A stretch of 64,000 bases of DNA from Mytilisepta virgata (Eukaryota; Mollusca; Bivalvia; Mytilida; Mytilidae): NCBI GenBank assembly GCA_028015205.1, contig CM051521.1:90186513-90250512 (forward strand). The letters run 5' to 3'. The notes under the pieces were generated by a model. That model ran no database searches, was not told where the DNA came from, and worked only from the letters and a program-made list of their open reading frames with translations. The translations under genes were made by a program, and so were the position numbers. Below, in pieces: positions 63,001-64,000 of this stretch. The stretch's first letter is position 1; each line of letters starts with the position of its first letter.

Positions 63001-63668
63001 CTTGCAAAGGGTTAGTATGGATATTGTTATACATGTACTACAAAGTATACATATGGTCAATATGGAATAAGTCACATGGGCACTGTATGTTATGTTTAAA
63101 AGTAAAATCATTGAATTTAGAAAAAAACCACAGTACCAGGTAAAAAATTAAATTTTGAAAAAAATAAGGTAAGTTTTTAATCTTTATGAAAAAATTGATA
63201 GAACTTAAGAGGATAACCATGAGATGGTAACAAGTCATTTAACTGATAGTCGATGAGATGGTAACAGAAGTCATTTAACTAAAATTTAACCAGTGTCAAG
63301 AAATGACATTTATGTTGAATAATTATGCTTCATTGATTTCACAAGGGCAGTTTTTGATTGGGAGAAGTTTTCAGAAATTGTTGTTTCTCTAACTTTTAGA
63401 TTTTTTTATTTATTAGATTATGTTTATATTTTAAATTACAGCTAATTGATGATCAAAATTACCATTTCTATTTTATTTTATTGTAGGTGTTAAATCCTAC
63501 CATGGATGTATCAGCCGAATTCCTATGCAGTGACATGGTGGAATTGTCCAATCATTTCAGTAATATGGTGAATGTATCAATATACAGCATGTTATCTGGT
63601 GACCATTTAGCACATTGTGGAGAAAATTTCTATCAATCTTTTCTTACTTTCATTCAGGATTCTTCATC
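13977..63668 (+). CDS. Giant ABCA-family ABC transporter, 5' part (51 coding exons, runs off the window)
   Basis: Lipid-exporter-type full ABC transporter of the plasma or vesicle membrane; function is inferred from family. Seen: an N-terminus of ABCA type (FRQISQLFWKN), a hydrophobic helix in exon 2 (LLLEIVWPIFIFVIVAL), then the family hallmark HAMPSAG and paired cysteines in exon 3. Exon 6 has the family's C...ELCGIP segment, as in ABCA1-type first extracellular domains. The rest is extracellular: ten regular four-exon cassettes with phases 0-0, 0-2, 2-1, 1-0. By my joining of 51 exons the frame is continuous for about 8.24 kb (about 2,750 residues) with no stop. The nucleotide-binding domains and second membrane helix are not in the window. 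The size of extracellular domain 1 suggests an ABCA12/ABCA13-like protein, but orthology cannot be decided from this half. Each exon is listed separately below. About 60 N-X-S/T sequons fit a heavily glycosylated lumenal or extracellular domain. Confidence 0.93.
15701..16451. mobile_element. Harbinger-like non-autonomous element in intron 1
   Basis: Terminal inverted repeats: GGTATCTTAAGATTAGGACA at the left, and the right end reads in reverse complement GGTATCCTAAGATTAGTCCT. Both subterminal regions are strings of (T)CCTAAGAC-type repeats over about 150 bp. Inside, on the minus strand, lies a SANT/Myb-like start, described separately. I could not fix the target-site duplication, so the edges are approximate. 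Confidence 0.65.
15836..15982 (-). pseudogene. SANT/Myb-like DNA-binding protein N-terminus, fragment
   Basis: The minus strand from 15,982 reads MSKNPNFTEEELQNLLDEVE, then RQKGITFSK. F(T/S)EEEL-x-x-L-x-x-EVE-x(4)-I-F is the start of the Myb/SANT-like proteins that accompany Harbinger-type transposases. After about 30 residues the homology-like text runs into the inverted repeat, so it is a remnant. Confidence 0.55.
16591..16684 (+). CDS. ABCA exon 2: first transmembrane helix
   Basis: Phase 0 to 1, with acceptor ctctctttcag and donor gtaagt. It encodes about 31 residues, nearly all one hydrophobic helix (LLLEIVWPIFIFVIVAL) followed by MRTAIPPE, matching the ABCA pattern of helix, then R-T-x-x-P-P. 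Intron 2 (2.7 kb) contains a G-run near 16,795, a (TA)n tract at 18,057-18,086 and a scrap of repeat-like DNA around 18,750-18,960 with no gene that I can support. Confidence 0.9.
18057..18086. repeat. (TA)n microsatellite in intron 2
   Basis: A pure run of alternating TA, about 15 units. Confidence 0.85.
19352..19478 (+). CDS. ABCA exon 3: start of extracellular domain, HAMPSAG hallmark
   Basis: Phase 1 to 2. It encodes YAPHAMPSAGLVPFLQSAIC, then NIDNKCED. The sequence APHAMPSAG...LQ..ICN...C directly after helix 1 is the strongest family signature in the window. The two cysteines correspond to the conserved N-terminal pair of ABCA extracellular domain 1. The donor is gtgagt. Intron 3 (441 bp) shows nothing of note. 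Confidence 0.92.
19920..20044 (+). CDS. ABCA exon 4
   Basis: Phase 2 to 1, with acceptor ctctgtacag and donor gtatag. It encodes about 41 residues beginning KLSALVSDVQPYITQQ, predicted helical and extracellular. The 2-1 phase class matches exon C of the later cassettes. Intron 4 (417 bp) is AT-rich and empty. Confidence 0.85.
20462..20595 (+). CDS. ABCA exon 5
   Basis: Phase 1 to 0, with acceptor ttttttctcag and donor gtaact. It encodes about 45 residues including FFKDPGKVKMILVDDMKV, with one N-glycosylation sequon at the junction (NDT). Its phase class equals exon D of later cassettes. Intron 5 (501 bp) shows nothing of note. Confidence 0.85.
21097..21300 (+). CDS. ABCA exon 6: first A-type exon (two-cysteine segment)
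   Basis: Phase 0 to 0, 68 residues. It contains IVCDPEKL and, 29 residues later, ISEELCGIPDDAIPG. The second part closely resembles the C-G-(I/L)-P segment of ABCA1-type extracellular domains, so this is probably the ancestral A exon from which the later ones were copied. Intron 6 (5 kb) holds a LINE endonuclease fragment and the large nested foldback at 23.1-26.3 kb. Confidence 0.87.
22225..22470 (+). mobile_element. Degenerate LINE endonuclease-domain fragment in intron 6
   Basis: The + strand reads IIGGDNERLSF, then ALKCFMAEQDLNIPDQYPQT, then after a one-base shift FHRDGNASATIDYL. A GGD-x-N box followed by P-x-T-x(3)-H...(A/S)-x-IDY(I/L) is the order of motifs IV-V of an apurinic-type endonuclease in non-LTR elements. 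It is short and broken by frameshifts. Confidence 0.5.
23522..26046. mobile_element. Hairpin-ended element with 166-bp tandem core (intron 6)
   Basis: It starts with a hairpin (AGCTCACCTGACCC / GGGTCAAGTGAGCT), then a (GTCGTCC)n-like patch. A tandem array fills 23,635-25,895, and the element ends with CAGGTGAGC, the inverse of the start, a second hairpin AGGCTCTTGAGAGCCT and CTAG. Architecture and a CTRR-like 3' end recall Helentron-derived (HINE/pearl-type) elements of bivalves; that class is inference. Confidence 0.65.
23635..25895. repeat. 14 tandem copies of a ~166-bp repeat
   Basis: Unit starts (…GAGAACC/GACCCACT…) fall near 23,636, 23,800, 23,966, 24,136, 24,301, 24,467, 24,633, 24,797, 24,963, 25,129, 25,295, 25,460, 25,627 and 25,793. 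Each unit contains GATCCAT(C/A)ATCCAAGATGG. Variant types recur at 500-bp and 664-bp offsets, so the array grew by duplicating blocks of three or four units. Confidence 0.93.
26350..26555 (+). CDS. ABCA exon 7 (B-type)
   Basis: Phase 0 to 2, 68 complete codons plus 2 bases. It encodes FTSLSNDYELSDALEDVASM and KMGSVDTK, and has no cysteine. Acceptor tttctacag; donor gtaagt. Intron 7 (508 bp) is empty. Confidence 0.85.
27064..27188 (+). CDS. ABCA exon 8 (C-type)
   Basis: Phase 2 to 1. It encodes about 41 residues including MWLEPIVSRYSTDLTIWNQT, with one sequon (NQT). The donor lies within ggttcag|gtaaat. Intron 8 (313 bp) contains a few short echoes of the donor-like string caggtaaat but no gene. 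Confidence 0.85.
27502..27664 (+). CDS. ABCA exon 9 (extra 1-to-2 exon)
   Basis: Phase 1 to 2, about 53 residues with the internal echo NTNWTILF / DTNWMKQL and two sequons (NWT, NLT). This phase class occurs elsewhere only in exon 3, so exons 9-10-11 repeat the phase order of exons 3-4-5. Intron 9 (710 bp) is empty. Confidence 0.85.
28375..28508 (+). CDS. ABCA exon 10 (C-like)
   Basis: Phase 2 to 1, about 44 residues including MDSLQQMITGIVGEATMQTV. Acceptor taattatttag; donor gtacat. Intron 10 holds a short tandem duplication near 28,935-29,025 and a 29-base string shared with intron 13. Confidence 0.82.
28913..29025. repeat. Short tandem duplication in intron 10
   Basis: A unit of about 45 bases ending in TAAGTAAAGAGAATAT or TAAATAAAGAGAATAT occurs twice. 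The first 29 bases (28,913-28,941) also occur exactly at 30,912-30,940 in intron 13. Confidence 0.65.
29168..29286 (+). CDS. ABCA exon 11 (D-type; start uncertain)
   Basis: Phase 1 to 0. I chose acceptor gatatttgtttag (29,167), which gives DSSKHIGDTMKNNP and ends in VICRMLQ before gtaaaa. A second in-frame acceptor at 29,113 would add 18 residues (through LPDICLD) and an extra cysteine, but it has almost no pyrimidine tract. Intron 11 (526 bp) shows nothing. Confidence 0.72.
29813..29998 (+). CDS. ABCA exon 12 (cassette 1, A)
   Basis: Phase 0 to 0, 62 residues. The cysteine pair is VCHEVIKDIM and DNALCINDVT, with sequons NNT and NQT. It is the first exon of the regular array. Acceptor atttcatttcag; donor gtatat. 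Intron 12 (533 bp) is empty. Confidence 0.88.
30532..30761 (+). CDS. ABCA exon 13 (cassette 1, B)
   Basis: Phase 0 to 2, 76 codons plus 2 bases. Sequons NST, NMT and NMS; includes MNMSNWYDEVASALKI. It has one cysteine near the end (VYCRVTD), which most B exons lack. Intron 13 (590 bp) is AT-rich. Confidence 0.88.
31352..31482 (+). CDS. ABCA exon 14 (cassette 1, C)
   Basis: Phase 2 to 1, about 43 residues: WPVVVMTVGPLVEETEMW onward to KQMTQLD. Acceptor attttatag; donor gtaatt. Intron 14 (371 bp) is empty. Confidence 0.87.
31854..31960 (+). CDS. ABCA exon 15 (cassette 1, D)
   Basis: Phase 1 to 0, about 36 residues including MNEMLKYVMEYSPEVTQSLF. Donor gtaagt. Intron 15 (1.1 kb) carries a full SINE at 32,766-33,028 pressed against the next acceptor. 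Confidence 0.87.
32766..33028 (+). mobile_element. tRNA-derived SINE, full length (intron 15)
   Basis: The tRNA-like head GGCCTCGGTGGCCGAGTGGT with B box GAGTTCGAATCTC leads into a body ending CTGGCCGCCGCGAAATAGCC...CATAAAACCCCAACTAAACAAAC. Flanking 13-base target duplications (32,753-32,765 and 33,029-33,041) differ at one base, so it is a fairly young insertion. Confidence 0.9.
33051..33233 (+). CDS. ABCA exon 16 (cassette 2, A)
   Basis: Phase 0 to 0, 61 residues. Cysteine pair in VNDFCQKK and NDMICNTD; sequon NMS. The acceptor gtattttcag is only 22 bases from the SINE end, and the SINE's frame is open into this exon. Intron 16 (348 bp) is empty. Confidence 0.87.
33582..33808 (+). CDS. ABCA exon 17 (cassette 2, B)
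   Basis: Phase 0 to 2, 75 codons plus 2 bases; starts MMKALESNSTELPPFDW. Three sequons (NST, NMS, NVT) and no cysteine. Intron 17 (1.3 kb) has no recognisable element. Confidence 0.88.
35082..35224 (+). CDS. ABCA exon 18 (cassette 2, C)
   Basis: Phase 2 to 1, about 47 residues including MKQLDASMSSDNFWKTIKLY. Acceptor tatattttcag; donor gtaagt. Intron 18 (513 bp) is empty. Confidence 0.87.
35738..35865 (+). CDS. ABCA exon 19 (cassette 2, D)
   Basis: Phase 1 to 0, about 43 residues, with sequons NMS, NSS and NTT in LANMSYTLAGFLENSSAT and KNTTLD. Intron 19 is only 261 bp. Confidence 0.88.
36127..36315 (+). CDS. ABCA exon 20 (cassette 3, A)
   Basis: Phase 0 to 0, 63 residues: WNKICQGTKL, then DDLCKLNWTRVL. 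It shows the W-x-x-x-C and L-C-x-L-N form of the A-exon motif. Intron 20 carries three copies of a ~150-157 bp tandem repeat (36,530-36,900). Confidence 0.88.
36530..36900. repeat. Three tandem copies of a ~150-157 bp repeat (intron 20)
   Basis: GTGAAACAAAATGG recurs at about 36,550, 36,707 and 36,857, within units that also share TTTGGTATGGAGCATCTATG and GGTCCTT/GGTCCTA. Confidence 0.85.
37046..37281 (+). CDS. ABCA exon 21 (cassette 3, B)
   Basis: Phase 0 to 2, 78 codons plus 2 bases, the longest B exon. It includes MMDWNNVSNIELDWDEVSRN and two sequons (NVS, NMT). A second ag seven bases on is out of frame. Intron 21 (1.9 kb) carries a hAT-type element. Confidence 0.88.
37484..38673. mobile_element. 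hAT-type non-autonomous transposon, 1,190 bp (intron 21)
   Basis: Terminal inverted repeats CAAGGCTTCCAAAA and (reverse complement of the right end) CAGGGCTTCCAAAA, with perfect 8-bp target duplications GTTTCATC at 37,476-37,483 and 38,674-38,681. An 8-bp duplication and a CA(A/G)GG start are the hAT signature. Subterminal CCGGAC/GTCCGG motifs lie at both ends. No transposase frame is present. Confidence 0.9.
39155..39318 (+). CDS. ABCA exon 22 (cassette 3, C)
   Basis: Phase 2 to 1, about 54 residues; a methionine/asparagine-rich stretch (YLMNMNMNGTITAMEANI) with one sequon. Donor gtaaga. Intron 22 (729 bp) contains a SINE-head remnant at about 39,364-39,410. Confidence 0.87.
39364..39412 (+). 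repeat. SINE tRNA-head remnant (intron 22)
   Basis: GGGACCTAGGTGGTCGAGTA and TCTAGATAGTTTGTCTGTACT match the first 45-50 bases of the SINEs at 32.8 and 52.5 kb with several changes; the body is missing. Confidence 0.6.
40048..40184 (+). CDS. ABCA exon 23 (cassette 3, D)
   Basis: Phase 1 to 0, about 46 residues including EYFGSEQVNKLLDVISSSPE. The donor is the weaker gttggt; a gtatga lies five bases on but would break the phase pattern. Intron 23 (2.6 kb) is filled by one repeat inserted in another (40.55-42.45 kb). Confidence 0.82.
40550..42450. repeat. Four ~147-bp tandem units, split by a later insertion (intron 23)
   Basis: GGTCTA(C/G)TATATTTGGTG starts units near 40,584, 40,731, 40,877 and 42,316. 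Units also share TAAGGTGTACATGTCCAACTG. The third unit breaks at AGTTTTT (about 40,987) and resumes at TGTGTTTTGG (about 42,276). Confidence 0.88.
40988..42276. mobile_element. Hairpin-ended element inserted into the tandem repeat (intron 23)
   Basis: It starts with hairpin AGCTCACCTGGCCATAGGCC / ATGTGAGCT and a (GTC)n patch, and ends CAGGTGAGCG, hairpin AGGCTCTGGTGAGCCT and CTTGT. The ends match the element at 23,522-26,046 but the interior differs: two ~330-bp copies (from 41,229 and 41,558) followed by two ~170-bp copies. It is the same family with a different core. Confidence 0.7.
42808..43005 (+). CDS. ABCA exon 24 (cassette 4, A)
   Basis: Phase 0 to 0, 66 residues: WELMCSDVTVF and LQTKICGVNINYTKL, with sequons NTT and NYT. 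The second cysteine is followed by G as in exon 6. Intron 24 (496 bp) is empty. Confidence 0.88.
43502..43710 (+). CDS. ABCA exon 25 (cassette 4, B)
   Basis: Phase 0 to 2, 69 codons plus 2 bases. Sequons NGT and NIT; includes LNKLMSDFITSPPN and no cysteine. Intron 25 (475 bp) is empty. Confidence 0.88.
44186..44322 (+). CDS. ABCA exon 26 (cassette 4, C)
   Basis: Phase 2 to 1, about 45 residues: TLTSLSQQSTESALSG onward to NRFNQST, with one sequon. Donor gtaagt. Intron 26 (659 bp) shows only short low-complexity A runs near 44,830. Confidence 0.87.
44982..45106 (+). CDS. ABCA exon 27 (cassette 4, D)
   Basis: Phase 1 to 0, about 42 residues including FDGFPELQKASVLLDDLPNL. Acceptor tttttatttcag; donor gtgagt. 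Intron 27 (452 bp) is empty. Confidence 0.87.
45559..45744 (+). CDS. ABCA exon 28 (cassette 5, A)
   Basis: Phase 0 to 0, 62 residues: WEQFCDLTDPLFEVPGSN and HSKLCELNLTLL. A clear A-exon motif with two sequons. Intron 28 (643 bp) is empty. Confidence 0.88.
46388..46602 (+). CDS. ABCA exon 29 (cassette 5, B)
   Basis: Phase 0 to 2, 71 codons plus 2 bases; begins ISNSNRTDSNGSVTTL. Three sequons (NRT, NGS, NSS). Donor gtagtg is weaker than average. Intron 29 (448 bp) is empty. Confidence 0.86.
47051..47300 (+). CDS. ABCA exon 30 (cassette 5, fused C+D)
   Basis: Phase 2 to 0, about 83 residues, twice the usual length. It covers both a C-like part (TLQAALNMTDLDSALQTV) and a D-like part (IKNTSVVMALLNSIRLNSES) with no intron between. 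This is the only cassette of the ten with three exons. Intron 30 (784 bp) is empty. Confidence 0.88.
48085..48285 (+). CDS. ABCA exon 31 (cassette 6, A)
   Basis: Phase 0 to 0, 67 residues: SFLCDDKQWHDIF and VTPLCSANTSDMF, with sequons NLS and NTS. Intron 31 carries a 5'-truncated SINE at 48,460-48,608. Confidence 0.88.
48460..48608 (+). mobile_element. 5'-truncated SINE with target duplications (intron 31)
   Basis: It matches the 3' 149 bases of the full SINE (CTTAATTGACAAGGATTGCC to AACTAAACAAA). It lacks the tRNA head yet has its own 11-base target duplications, CTATACCA(G/A)AT at 48,449-48,459 and 48,609-48,619, so truncation happened at insertion. Confidence 0.88.
48927..49144 (+). CDS. 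ABCA exon 32 (cassette 6, B)
   Basis: Phase 0 to 2, 72 codons plus 2 bases. Sequons NQS, NMT and NTT; includes NLMDLFNMTSLDFTGVDLDK. Intron 32 is short (182 bp). Confidence 0.88.
49327..49451 (+). CDS. ABCA exon 33 (cassette 6, C)
   Basis: Phase 2 to 1, about 41 residues: FENVFSSMVNTSDPDSQQLG, one sequon. Donor gtaagt. Intron 33 (777 bp) shows nothing I recognise. Confidence 0.87.
50229..50350 (+). CDS. ABCA exon 34 (cassette 6, D)
   Basis: Phase 1 to 0, about 41 residues: VNLTMILSGSNIGKVIDMII, one sequon. Donor gtaata. Intron 34 (566 bp) is AT-rich with a long T tract before exon 35. Confidence 0.87.
50917..51102 (+). CDS. ABCA exon 35 (cassette 7, A)
   Basis: Phase 0 to 0, 62 residues: SSAICTQDFWDSVI and KTLCDMNESSVV, with sequons NSS, NLT and NES. 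Strong T-rich acceptor; donor gtaaag. Intron 35 (303 bp) is empty. Confidence 0.89.
51406..51629 (+). CDS. ABCA exon 36 (cassette 7, B)
   Basis: Phase 0 to 2, 74 codons plus 2 bases: LAALEEIMKEGKMVLNVTSL. Two sequons (NVT twice). A stronger-looking acceptor at 51,368 is out of frame and hits a stop, so 51,405 is used. Intron 36 (1.2 kb) holds a SINE at 52,473-52,729. Confidence 0.86.
52473..52729 (+). mobile_element. tRNA-derived SINE (intron 36)
   Basis: Same family as 32,766-33,028: head GGGCCTCGGTGGCTTAGTGG, body with a short deletion before CTCCACCAATAAAAACTGGCC, and tail (AAAC)n. Nine-base duplications AAAAATTGA flank it (52,464-52,472 and 52,730-52,738). Confidence 0.9.
52845..52957 (+). 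CDS. ABCA exon 37 (cassette 7, C)
   Basis: Phase 2 to 1, about 38 residues: SSAFIPVLSSADQTVLKAVQ. Acceptor tttttgaccccag; donor gtatag. Intron 37 (473 bp) is empty. Confidence 0.87.
53431..53555 (+). CDS. ABCA exon 38 (cassette 7, D)
   Basis: Phase 1 to 0, about 42 residues: LLKNSTELVDIFESMFKIVT, with sequons NST and NGT. Donor gtaaca. Intron 38 (376 bp) is empty. Confidence 0.87.
53932..54123 (+). CDS. ABCA exon 39 (cassette 8, A)
   Basis: Phase 0 to 0, 64 residues: FTELCENKTLSKYI and LGKLMCIYPDAFLQ, one sequon. The donor gttaga is followed after 14 bases by a piggyBac-like MITE. Intron 39 (2.2 kb) is mostly repeats. Confidence 0.86.
54138..54593. mobile_element. piggyBac-like MITE, 456 bp (intron 39)
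   Basis: It is flanked by TTAA on both sides (54,134-54,137 and 54,594-54,597), with terminal inverted repeats CCCTTTCACCG and CGGCGAAAGGG. A TTAA target and CCC start are the piggyBac signature. No transposase frame. Confidence 0.82.
54650..55455. mobile_element. Hairpin-ended element with ~190-bp tandem core (intron 39)
   Basis: It starts at hairpin GTCGAGCCTTCGAC, then CGAAAAAGCGAGACATAGCG and a (GTCGTCGGCGGCGG)-type patch. Four units begin CTGTGGTTAAAG near 54,743, 54,934, 55,127 and 55,314, the last cut short. It ends at GGCGAGACACT and the perfect 16-base palindrome GGGTTCCGCGGAACCC (55,434-55,449). Confidence 0.7.
55600..56110. repeat. Two-copy tandem repeat of ~190-200 bp (intron 39)
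   Basis: AAAACCCCAAAAATCATTCTGA with following ATAAAAAATAA occurs at about 55,770 and 55,945; GGTTTAGGAGGAGTTG and GGGCATGCCTACCC are shared too. It ends near a GTGGATGGACGGACAGA stretch. Confidence 0.7.
56290..56483 (+). CDS. ABCA exon 40 (cassette 8, B)
   Basis: Phase 0 to 2, 64 codons plus 2 bases: IDEIWSSNMTVEVDFQNL. Sequons NMT and NFT. Intron 40 (548 bp) is empty. Confidence 0.87.
57032..57159 (+). CDS. ABCA exon 41 (cassette 8, C)
   Basis: Phase 2 to 1, about 42 residues; aromatic-rich (TSIYPYYLSWQEVYKQMN) and without a sequon. Donor gtagac. Intron 41 (290 bp) is empty. Confidence 0.85.
57450..57559 (+). CDS. ABCA exon 42 (cassette 8, D)
   Basis: Phase 1 to 0, about 37 residues: GAIQNLWNAMSTLNSHLNLI and one sequon (NTT). 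Donor gtaaga. Intron 42 (262 bp) is empty. Confidence 0.86.
57822..58016 (+). CDS. ABCA exon 43 (cassette 9, A)
   Basis: Phase 0 to 0, 65 residues: SQVCDKDWIESSAG and YDALCKQDPKDWNRRL. The cysteine pair is kept but the exon has no sequon and is more charged than other A exons. Intron 43 (347 bp) is empty. Confidence 0.87.
58364..58536 (+). CDS. ABCA exon 44 (cassette 9, B)
   Basis: Phase 0 to 2, 57 codons plus 2 bases, the shortest B exon: MSEMLTRFISQIQNLTTAFS. Sequons NTT and NLT. Donor gtgagt, with a second gt four bases later that would shift frame. Intron 44 holds a MITE at 58,588-58,911. Confidence 0.84.
58588..58911. mobile_element. MITE with TATACCCCCACT ends, 324 bp (intron 44)
   Basis: The left end TATACCCCCACTCTACGG and the right end AGTGGGGGTATA are inverted. 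A (GTCC)n-like patch (TCCGTCCGTCTG) follows the left end. Superfamily not assigned. Confidence 0.72.
59082..59197 (+). CDS. ABCA exon 45 (cassette 9, C)
   Basis: Phase 2 to 1, about 39 residues: FNWLNLIDNSTEGWLLGMLN, one sequon. Acceptor tttttgttgcag; donor gttagt. Intron 45 (411 bp) is empty. Confidence 0.86.
59609..59736 (+). CDS. ABCA exon 46 (cassette 9, D)
   Basis: Phase 1 to 0, about 43 residues: VPLTILLPNNTVIAKLLETT, one sequon. Donor gtatta. Intron 46 (460 bp) is empty. Confidence 0.86.
60197..60400 (+). CDS. ABCA exon 47 (cassette 10, A)
   Basis: Phase 0 to 0, 68 residues: WQENICQDVAIF and QHDLCEDLSKQDST, one sequon (NIT). Donor gtaagt. Intron 47 (664 bp) is empty. Confidence 0.88.
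61065..61267 (+). CDS. ABCA exon 48 (cassette 10, B)
   Basis: Phase 0 to 2, 67 codons plus 2 bases: FDEWMMGKTSSLPKVNTTDL. Sequons NTT and NLT. Intron 48 (422 bp) is empty. Confidence 0.87.
61690..61823 (+). CDS. ABCA exon 49 (cassette 10, C)
   Basis: Phase 2 to 1, about 45 residues: GDTCDATISYIENTALYKDT and KPVLLGIYQNME. A cysteine here is unusual for a C exon; the wording recalls the single-copy C-x-D-x(n)-KPLLxG segment of ordinary ABCA domains. Intron 49 (1.1 kb) holds a tandem-repeat element at 61,904-62,648. Confidence 0.86.
61904..62648. mobile_element. Hairpin-ended element with ~147-bp tandem core (intron 49)
   Basis: Ends AGTTTGCCTC and GAGGCAAACT are inverted; the left end continues into hairpin CTCAACGAAGTTGAG. 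The core has about 3.5 units, each with GACCTACAA(T/C)CA, GGTGCATCTCGGGGAG-like text and AAATTAGGTCAC, starting near 62,122, 62,271, 62,417 and 62,563. Confidence 0.75.
62919..63010 (+). CDS. ABCA exon 50 (cassette 10, D)
   Basis: Phase 1 to 0, about 31 residues, the shortest D exon: VEDLICGKPMNSTDFLQKIL. It has one cysteine and sequons NST and NIT. Donor gttagt. Intron 50 (476 bp) is empty. Confidence 0.84.
63487..63668 (+). CDS. ABCA exon 51 (A-like, phase 0 to 2), last exon in window
   Basis: It encodes about 60 residues: SAEFLCSDMVELSNHFSNMV and AHCGENFYQSFL, with a cysteine pair as in A exons and one sequon. It ends in phase 2 rather than 0 (tc|gtaagt), so the four-exon rhythm changes here. 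The remaining 332 bases of the window hold no further exon that I can see. Confidence 0.85.
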
Positions 63669-63925
63669 GTAAGTTTTAATTTCACAAATTTCTATGTAAT
63701 AAACAAATCAACCAAAGTATTTGTTAAAAATCCATAATACTTGTTTTATCTAGAACCTTTTCATACTAGGTATTGCAGGGTGATAAAAATGCTGTTGCCA
63801 TATGGAATTTTTGAATCACAGTGAACTTGTTAGTTTGTTTGTGATATAATATACATCTCTGTAGTGCACATACCATTTGCTGTAGAAATAAAAATTTGAG
63901 TACGAGGTATATTTTAAATAAAATA

Positions 63926-64000
63926 CAGTTGAATCTCGTTATCTTGAAGTGCAAGGGACCATGGGATTGGGTTCGAGATAGCTGAAGTTCTACTAAAAAG
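63926..64000. mobile_element. Possible pogo/Tigger-like element start, cut by window edge
   Basis: After a TA the sequence reads CAGTTGAATCTCGTTATCTT, close to the CAGT(T)...CTCG-x-TAT-x-x-CGAA ends of pogo/Tigger elements; GGTTCGAGATAGCTGAAGTT follows. The other end is outside the window. Confidence 0.4.

Overview
The window is eukaryotic and animal. It is AT-rich, its genes are split into short exons with GT-AG introns, and it carries many mobile-element scraps. The repeat content (tRNA-headed SINEs ending in (AAAC)n, an abundant mussel-type repeat at about 5.4-5.75 kb, hairpin-ended elements with tandem-repeat cores, Penelope-like and LINE fragments) points to a bivalve mollusc, most likely a mussel (Mytilidae). 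That placement is inference from pattern recognition, not a database match.

Layout. 1-13,950 is gene-poor. I see one compact cluster of promoter-type motifs (465-690), several foldback (MITE-like) elements, and decayed retroelement coding fragments: a LINE C-terminus at 4.6 kb, a reverse transcriptase core at 6.1-6.7 kb and a Penelope-type GIY-YIG C-terminus at 11.7-12.2 kb. From 13,951 to beyond the right edge runs a single gene on the + strand. It is the 5' part of a giant ABCA-family ABC transporter. I resolve 51 coding exons with about 8.24 kb of continuous reading frame, roughly 2,750 residues, and every exon junction keeps frame. Exons 1-2 give the cytoplasmic N-terminus and first membrane helix. 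Exon 3 carries the family hallmark after the helix (HAMPSAG...Q..ICN...C). Everything after that in the window is the first large extracellular domain. The second membrane helix, both nucleotide-binding domains and the gene's end lie outside the window.

The striking feature is how the extracellular domain is built. After exon 11 it consists of ten tandem cassettes of four exons each, A-B-C-D. Intron phases run 0/0, 0/2, 2/1, 1/0 over and over, so each cassette of about 200-235 residues is itself a phase 0-0 unit. Exon A nearly always carries two cysteines about 22-32 residues apart, and the chain holds about 60 N-glycosylation sequons. Exons 6-11 form an irregular founder-like cassette, exon 30 is a fused C+D exon, and exon 51 breaks the phase pattern. 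Expanded first extracellular domains are known in vertebrate ABCA12/ABCA13. Here the expansion is visibly an array of duplicated exon sets.

The introns hold most of the mobile DNA: a Harbinger-like element with a SANT/Myb fragment (intron 1), a 3 kb nested foldback with 14 copies of a 166-bp repeat (intron 6), a hAT MITE with perfect 8-bp target duplications (intron 21), a repeat inserted inside another repeat (intron 23), a piggyBac-like MITE 14 bases inside an intron (intron 39), three SINEs with target duplications (introns 15, 31, 36), and hairpin-ended tandem-repeat elements (introns 6, 23, 39, 49).
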